Shown here piece by piece: positions 23,794 to 28,745 of a stretch of DNA of 28,745 nt. Origin of the DNA: Bacteroidota bacterium (GTDB lineage Bacteria > Bacteroidota > Bacteroidia > Bacteroidales > VadinHA17); the NCBI GenBank assembly GCA_012838685.1, contig DUOU01000063.1, positions 1-28,745 on the forward strand, read 5' to 3'. The first letter of the stretch is position 1, and each line of letters opens with the position of its first letter. Made by a program: the position numbers and the translations under genes. The notes under the pieces were generated by a model. That model was not told where the DNA came from. It saw nothing but the letters and a program-made list of their open reading frames with translations, and searched no databases.

Positions 23794-25113
23794 TTATCTA
23801 TATCGCTGTGCCAGTTTTGGCTTGCCCCCCTTAGAGACCATCTTCATCATCTTTTTTGTCTGGTCAAACTGTTTCAGCAGTTTGTTGACATCCTGTACCG
23901 TTGATCCGCTGCCATTGGCTATTCTCTTTCTCCTGCTACCGTTAAGCAGGGAGGGGTTACTCCTCTCCTCGGGTGTCATGCTCTTGATTATGGCCTCTAT
24001 CCCCTTGAAAGCGTCATCGTCAATATCCAGATCCTTTATCTGTTTGCCCACTCCCGGGATCATGGCCATAAGATCCTTAACATTTCCCATCTTTTTTATC
24101 TGCTCTATCTGGGAGATAAAATCGTTGAAGTCGAATTGATCCTTGGCTATCTTTTTCTGGAGTTTCCGGGCCTCTTCGACATCGTATTGTTCCTGGGCTT
24201 TCTCGACAAGTGAGACAATATCGCCCATACCCAAAATTCTGTCGGCCATCCTCTTCGGATAAAAAACATCCAGAGCCTCCATCTTTTCGCCGGAACTGAC
24301 AAATTTAACCGGTTTATCGACAACATATCTGATAGACAAGGCGGCACCACCACGGGTATCTCCATCAAGCTTGGTAAGAACCACGCCATCAAAGTTGAGC
24401 CGATCATTGAACTCTTTAGCAGTGTTTACGGCATCCTGACCGGTCATAGAATCGACAACAAACAGAATCTCATGGGGATTGACGGCATCTTTGATAGCCG
24501 CTATCTCCTTCATCATCTCCTCATCCACGGCCAAACGCCCCGCCGTATCGATTATAACGACATCGTTTCCGTTTTGTTTGGCATACTTGACCGCGTTTTT
24601 GGCTATCTGCACGGGATTCATATTGCCATCCTCCGTATATATCGGCGCTTCAACCTGCGTTGCCAACACCTTCAACTGCTCGATAGCCGCGGGACGGTAA
24701 ACGTCGCCCGCCACCAGGAGGGGATTCTTGCTCTTCTTGGTCTTGAGCCATTTGGCCAGCTTCCCGCTGAAAGTGGTCTTACCGGAACCCTGCAAACCGG
24801 CGATAAGAATTATTGAAGGTGAATATTTTATGTTGATATCGCTTTTATCACCGCCCATGAGCTGGGAAAGCTCATCATGGACAATCTTGACCATCATCTG
24901 CGACGGGTTGACCGCTTTGAGTACCTCCTGTCCCAGTGCCTTCTCCTTGACAGTATCAGTGAACTGTTTGGCAATCTTGTAATTAACATCGGCATCCAAC
25001 AAAGCCCGCCTAACATCTTTAAGTGTCTCCGCGATATTTATTTCAGTTATTCTACCCTGACCCTTAAGTATTTTAAAGGACTTTTCTAATCTTTCAGTTA
25101 AACTTTCAAACAT
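23794..25113 (-). CDS. ffh: Signal recognition particle protein Ffh (SRP54)
   Basis: 439 residues from the ATG at 25113, which gives the family start M-F-E-S-L-T-E-R-L; the frame is open further up to 25182, but that stretch has no homologous character. The N domain is followed by the GTPase with G-L-Q-G-S-G-K-T-T (about 106-114), D-T-A-G-R, T-K-L-D-G-D and G-x-G-E-K-M. The Met-rich M domain begins near M-G-D-I-V-S-L-V-E-K and has the RNA-binding G-S-R-R-K-R-I-A-x-G-S-G. It binds signal sequences at the ribosome and hands them to FtsY at the membrane. It is 28 bases after argS and 16 before folD. No 4.5S RNA gene was seen here. Confidence 0.97.
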   Translation of the reverse strand: MFESLTERLEKSFKILKGQGRITEINIAETLKDVRRALLDADVNYKIAKQFTDTVKEKALGQEVLKAVNPSQMMVKIVHDELSQLMGGDKSDINIKYSPSIILIAGLQGSGKTTFSGKLAKWLKTKKSKNPLLVAGDVYRPAAIEQLKVLATQVEAPIYTEDGNMNPVQIAKNAVKYAKQNGNDVVIIDTAGRLAVDEEMMKEIAAIKDAVNPHEILFVVDSMTGQDAVNTAKEFNDRLNFDGVVLTKLDGDTRGGAALSIRYVVDKPVKFVSSGEKMEALDVFYPKRMADRILGMGDIVSLVEKAQEQYDVEEARKLQKKIAKDQFDFNDFISQIEQIKKMGNVKDLMAMIPGVGKQIKDLDIDDDAFKGIEAIIKSMTPEERSNPSLLNGSRRKRIANGSGSTVQDVNKLLKQFDQTKKMMKMVSKGGKPKLAQRYR

Positions 25114-25141
25114 ATTTCGTAACTCTAAAAACCCAACAAAT

Positions 25142-26929
25142 TTACATTCTTTCCGGCATTTCCATGCCCAACAACCCAACACCCGCCTTAAGTACAGATG
25201 CGGTGTAACCCGAGAGTTTCAACCTGAAAGCCCTCACGTTCACGTCCGGTTCGCCAAGAATGGACATATCATGGTAAAACTGGTTATACTCCTTGGCAAG
25301 ATCATAGCAATAATTGGCCACCAAAGCGGGACTCAAAGTCTCGGACGCCTCACTGATAGTGGCGGGAAACCTGCCCAACAACTTTATCAGCGAGATCTCT
25401 TTATCCCCAATGTCAAGCACCGATGGCAGTTCAATATCGTTGTCTATACCCTCTGTTTCGGCTTTCCTGAAGACAGATTTGATCCTGGCATAGGTATATT
25501 GGATAAATGGACCGGTATTTCCATTGAAATCGATTGATTCGGCCGGATTGAAGAGCATATTCTTTTTGGGATCGACCTTTAGAATGAAATACTTAAGAGC
25601 GCCCAATCCCAGTTTATCGTAAAGATCTTCCTTTTCCTCCCCGGAAAAACCTGTCAACTTGCCAAGCTCCAGCGAAACCTTTTTCGCGGAATCCTTCATC
25701 TCCGCTATAAGATCATCAGCGTCCACAACCGTTCCCTCCCTCGATTTCATCTTTCCTTCGGGGAGCTCAACCATTCCGTACGAGAAATGGTGAAGTCCTT
25801 CCGACCACGGATACCCAATCTTTTGCAGTACCGACTTCAATACCTGGAAATGATAATTCTGCTCATTACCAACTACATATATACACTTATCGAAACCATA
25901 TTCTTGATGCCTGAGCACCGCGGTCCCTATGTCCTGGGTCATATAAACAGCCGTTCCGTCAGATCTAAGCAACAACTTGTTATCCAGCCCCTCTTCGGTT
26001 AGATCCACCCATATAGAACTATCTTCTTTTTGATATAAGATATTGTTTTTCAACGCATCAAGAACTATATCTTTACCAAACATATAGGTCTCCGACTCAT
26101 AATATATCTTATCAAACTCCACGCCCAACAGCCTGTATGTCTCATCAAACCCGGCATAAACCCACGAATTCATCGTTTTCCACAGTTCTATGGTCTCCCT
26201 GTCCCCGGCTTCCCATTTCAAAAGCATCTCTCTCGCCTCTTTCATAAGGGGAGCTTCATTTCTGGCCTCCTCTTCGGAAAGACCCTTTTCCTTCAGTTCC
26301 GCTACCTGTAGTTTAAGTTCCTGCTCAAAAACAACATAATACTTGCCAACAAGGTGGTCGCCTTTCATGCCGGACGACTCGGGAGTCTCTCCGTTACCCT
26401 TTTTCTGCCAGGCGAGCATCGACTTGCAAATATGTATGCCCCTATCATTTACAATATTGGTTTTTATCACCTTATGGCCGCAAGCCTCAAGTATTTTACA
26501 CAATGAATATCCCAACAGATTGTTGCGTATATGTCCCAGATGCAACGGCTTATTGGTATTAGGCGATGAGTACTCCACCATGATTGTCCCCGGTTTCGCG
26601 GCGACAGCCCTTGCGAACAACTCCTTTTGAGAGGCCATATCTTTGAAGAAGGAGTACCACCATGCGGAAGAGATGACAATATTCAGAAACCCCTTTATGA
26701 CGTTATACTCCCGAACATCGGCGCAATTCTCCCTGAGATAACCGCCTATATCCCCGGCAGTGAGTTCAGGAGACTTTTTTGAGAACCTGAGCAAAGGAAA
26801 GACCACCAAAGTGTAATCTCCCGTAAAATCCTTTCTCGTATCGGAAATTTGAACCAGACTTTCTTCTATATCTACGTTATACAACGATTTGACAGCCTCA
26901 ACGACTTTTCTTGCAAGAATCTTCTCCAT
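25142..26929 (-). CDS. argS: Arginyl-tRNA synthetase
   Basis: 595 residues from the ATG at 26929; an in-frame TTG at 26965 would add 12 residues without family resemblance. It has the N-terminal ArgRS domain, the class I signature P-L-H-L-G-H-I-R-N (HLGH at 130-133), the G-K-M-K-S-R-E-G form of the KMSKS loop, and the helical anticodon-binding C-terminus ending G-L-L-G-M-E-M-P-E-R-M. It charges tRNA-Arg. The gene starts 73 bases after the small lipoprotein gene, and a small GGCGC/GCGCC hairpin (26945-26963) lies just before it. Confidence 0.97.
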   Translation of the reverse strand: MEKILARKVVEAVKSLYNVDIEESLVQISDTRKDFTGDYTLVVFPLLRFSKKSPELTAGDIGGYLRENCADVREYNVIKGFLNIVISSAWWYSFFKDMASQKELFARAVAAKPGTIMVEYSSPNTNKPLHLGHIRNNLLGYSLCKILEACGHKVIKTNIVNDRGIHICKSMLAWQKKGNGETPESSGMKGDHLVGKYYVVFEQELKLQVAELKEKGLSEEEARNEAPLMKEAREMLLKWEAGDRETIELWKTMNSWVYAGFDETYRLLGVEFDKIYYESETYMFGKDIVLDALKNNILYQKEDSSIWVDLTEEGLDNKLLLRSDGTAVYMTQDIGTAVLRHQEYGFDKCIYVVGNEQNYHFQVLKSVLQKIGYPWSEGLHHFSYGMVELPEGKMKSREGTVVDADDLIAEMKDSAKKVSLELGKLTGFSGEEKEDLYDKLGLGALKYFILKVDPKKNMLFNPAESIDFNGNTGPFIQYTYARIKSVFRKAETEGIDNDIELPSVLDIGDKEISLIKLLGRFPATISEASETLSPALVANYCYDLAKEYNQFYHDMSILGEPDVNVRAFRLKLSGYTASVLKAGVGLLGMEMPERM

Positions 26930-27002
26930 CAATGATCGAATTAAGGCGCGAATATAATGCGCCAAAACGATTTATCCTATAACTGACAGCGATAGCTACC
27001 CC

Positions 27003-27455
27003 CTAGTTCCCTTCATCCGCGGGAGTCTCAGTTTCTTCCACAGGAGCCTCAATTTCTTCCTCAAGAACAAGAGGTTCCTCATAAATCACATCGTAGATGG
27101 CAAGCTTTTTATTTGTGATATCGGCTATATAAACCATATATGTGATCTTGTTCAATCCAAGATATTGCATATAGATATCCGGAGCGGGACCGGTAGTGTA
27201 TCCCTCTCCATTTATTTCGCATGTAATCTCGGCCTTTGGGAAAGCTTTCGGGAAACGACGGTACTCCGTGGTATCATGGGAAGGTATATTGCCAAAAATA
27301 ATGGTCGTATCCGACATGGTCACCGTAAGAGCGATAAAATCGACATCGGTATAGTTATAAATTCTCACATCTGTCGGTCCCTCAGGATCGAATTCCGTTT
27401 TTTTGCAAGCAACCGCCAATATTGCCACAACAGCCAGAAGTAATAACTTTTTCAT
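27003..27455 (-). CDS. Small lipoprotein of unknown function
   Basis: 150 residues. M-K-K then a hydrophobic stretch ends in A-V-A-C-K-K, a good lipobox with Cys17. The mature part is short and beta-rich (V-R-I-Y-N-Y-T-D-V-D-F, D-T-T-I-I-F-G-N-I), and the last 25 residues are acidic (many Glu, with Pro and Thr). I do not recognise the family. It is probably anchored in the outer or inner membrane on the periplasmic side. It lies between batE (163 bases) and argS (73 bases) on the same strand; neither neighbour suggests its role. Confidence 0.8.
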   Translation of the reverse strand: MKKLLLLAVVAILAVACKKTEFDPEGPTDVRIYNYTDVDFIALTVTMSDTTIIFGNIPSHDTTEYRRFPKAFPKAEITCEINGEGYTTGPAPDIYMQYLGLNKITYMVYIADITNKKLAIYDVIYEEPLVLEEEIEAPVEETETPADEGN

Positions 27456-27618
27456 GGATTGATATTCTTTTGTTTATGTAACCTCTTGCCAACACAATAA
27501 CCTTATTCCGACCACTCTTACATCCATTATAGCGATCAAAAAAGATCTTATCCCTAAATTTTATACAAAATCTGGAGCAAGGTAATATTTTTTCCGGAAA
27601 TAAAGTAAAGTAAGGTGG

Positions 27619-28392
27619 TCATATGATTTCCAGGGTACTGGCCGGCACCCAACCCTTGTTGCCATCTGACAATCTGATTTCCAGCCACTCTCCCACCCGG
27701 TCCGTAACCTCCACCTTTGTGCCTTCATGCAGGATAAAGAGATCATTGCCACTATCGTCCGGTGAACTTTTGCCCCTTACCTGTGGTGAGAATATAATCG
27801 CCGATTCGTTGTGGTAAACAAGGTTCCTGCTCCTTATGGAATTTGCCAAAGAGATGGAGGCAAAAAACAGCATCACCAAAGCTACCCAGAAAGCGGCTAC
27901 CTTCAACTTATAGCTGGATGTAAAAAAATAGACCGATAATAAAACCAGGCAAACAATAAAGGAGACAATGCTGAAAACCGCCCAAGTGTTGGAAGGAAGC
28001 AACAACGAAACCACATTGAACCACCTCACGAAAAAGAGTTCAGGTATCTCTTCCAGCCTATCAACTATCCTGGTCCTTGCTATCTGAAGATTATAGTTGA
28101 TATCCTCATCTGTGGGATCCAGTAGCAGAGCCCTCTCATAGAAGAGGATGGAACCGGGGATATTGTTCAGCTTAAAATAGGCATTGCCGATATTATAACA
28201 TAGCGGAGAGGAGGTGTATCCTGTCTTGTAAATAGCCAGCCACTCCTCCAGGGCTCCGGAATAGTCGCCTTCAGAAAACAATTCGGTTCCCCTGTCAAAT
28301 TGAACGTTCCTGTCGGTCTCCCGCGCCGTAACGGCAGGAAGTATAAGGAGATTCATAAGTAACACCATAAAAACAAACCGCTTCATTTTCAT
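27619..28392 (-). CDS. batE: BatE-like TPR and SH3 domain protein
   Basis: 257 residues. A signal peptide (about 1-23) is followed by TPRs (about 30-100, for example L-C-Y-N-I-G-N-A-Y-F-K-L-N-N), two membrane helices (about 130-155 and 163-183) and a C-terminal bacterial SH3 domain (L-H-E-G-T-K-V-E-V-T-D-R-V-G-E-W-L-E-I-R, closing G-W-V-P-A-S-T-L-E). This is the build of BatE, the last gene of the Bacteroides aerotolerance (Bat) operon. It begins 50 bases after the gene that looks like the end of batD. The Bat proteins form an inner-membrane complex linked to oxygen and stress tolerance; the mechanism is not known. Confidence 0.85.
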   Translation of the reverse strand: MKMKRFVFMVLLMNLLILPAVTARETDRNVQFDRGTELFSEGDYSGALEEWLAIYKTGYTSSPLCYNIGNAYFKLNNIPGSILFYERALLLDPTDEDINYNLQIARTRIVDRLEEIPELFFVRWFNVVSLLLPSNTWAVFSIVSFIVCLVLLSVYFFTSSYKLKVAAFWVALVMLFFASISLANSIRSRNLVYHNESAIIFSPQVRGKSSPDDSGNDLFILHEGTKVEVTDRVGEWLEIRLSDGNKGWVPASTLEII

Positions 28393-28442
28393 TGTCTTTT
28401 CTTTATAAACTATCTTTTTGCCTACGTGTGGTCACCATTTTA

Positions 28443-28745
28443 CTATCTTCCTACAAATCCCTCAAGATAATTGATAAATCCCAATGCCCTTGCGTAGAGA
28501 TCGGATGCCTCTGCCTCCGATGATGAAGGGGCATACCTGGCAAATTCATAAGTATCTATTATCTGTGACAGTTCGTCTATCTTATTGTCATCCACTCCTT
28601 TACTTTTCAATATTTCCATTATGGCCTTTTTGTTGAGCGACGATTGGGGAACCGAAAATTTATCGCCCAGGTATCCCCATAACGCCTTGAGAACCTCCTC
28701 GTAGAACCTCTCCATATCATTTTTTGCCAGACATTCCGAAGCTAC
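28443..28745 (-). CDS. batD: BatD-like protein, C-terminal end (5' part outside window)
   Basis: The frame is open to the window edge, giving the last 100 residues; the ATG at 28715 is internal. F-Y-E-E-V-L-K-A-L-W-G-Y-L-G-D-K-F and the later Y-E-F-A-R-Y-A-P are the cytoplasmic C-terminal tail of the BatD family, which in full has a signal peptide, Ig-like periplasmic domains and a membrane helix before this tail. The following batE-like gene supports the call. Confidence 0.85.
   Translation of the reverse strand, partial: VASECLAKNDMERFYEEVLKALWGYLGDKFSVPQSSLNKKAIMEILKSKGVDDNKIDELSQIIDTYEFARYAPSSSEAEASDLYARALGFINYLEGFVGR

Noticed and set aside
25114..25182. Longer N-terminus for Ffh
   Set aside because: The extension lacks family character, overlaps the end of argS, and the ATG at 25113 gives the standard Ffh start.
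26943..26965. GGCGC/GCGCC hairpin before argS as a T-box-like or attenuator element
   Set aside because: The stem is only five pairs, there is no T run and no T-box consensus; probably chance or a minor structure.
27535..27550. GATC-A6-GATC hairpin between batE and the small lipoprotein gene as a terminator
   Set aside because: The stem is only four pairs and there is no T run after it on the minus strand.
1..28745. Prophage, insertion sequence, toxin-antitoxin or defence system
   Set aside because: All sizeable reading frames fit housekeeping or envelope genes; no integrase, transposase, nuclease or abortive-infection-like protein is seen.

Overview
The window looks like ordinary chromosome from a member of the Bacteroidota, most likely the order Bacteroidales. 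The grounds are an ExbB-ExbD-ExbD-TonB cluster with a Bacteroidota-style TonB N-terminus, Bat (aerotolerance) genes, a PorE-like TPR/propeller/OmpA protein, a FucP/GluP-type sugar porter beside a ROK glucokinase, pyrG next to yidC, and several upstream sites matching the TTTG / TAnnTTTG promoter of this phylum. I see no prophage, insertion sequence, CRISPR array, rRNA or tRNA. Base composition looks even throughout, without an obvious island.

Layout. 1-2580 (+): end of exbB, two exbD genes and tonB, closed by a strong hairpin that also faces the next gene. 2599-3513 (-): a family 2 glycosyltransferase. 3770-5191 (+): an exported TlpA-type thioredoxin, with a good promoter and a GTG start. 5199-12106 (-): one probable operon, read from the right as DUF349 protein, pyrG, yidC, LacI-type regulator. 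12332-14879 (-): queE overlapping a PorE-like outer-membrane protein. 14880-15182: a non-coding gap with a degenerate 41-nt tandem array and the glucokinase terminator. 15183-17604 (-): glucose/galactose-type MFS porter, then ROK glucokinase. 17778-18575 (+): truA, overlapping tail to tail with aroE. 18520-21479 (-): TPR protein, ComA-like phosphosulfolactate synthase and aroE in tight coupling. 21480-21801: a non-coding gap with a free-standing forward terminator, which may mark a small RNA. 21802-22818 (+): a PD40 propeller lipoprotein. 22896-28745 (-): read from the right, end of batD, batE, a small lipoprotein, argS, ffh and folD.

Functionally the window combines envelope energy coupling (ExbBD/TonB), membrane protein targeting and insertion (Ffh, YidC), surface proteins that may touch type IX secretion, nucleotide and one-carbon metabolism (PyrG, FolD), translation and tRNA modification (ArgS, TruA, QueE), aromatic biosynthesis (AroE), and glucose capture.

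The points most worth a second look are these. The CTP synthase has serine (Ser384) where the glutaminase nucleophile cysteine should be. YidC carries a TPR-like repeat just after its first membrane helix. A bacterial ComA homologue sits in a TPR-comA-aroE operon. Two non-coding gaps hold structure that the genes do not explain.
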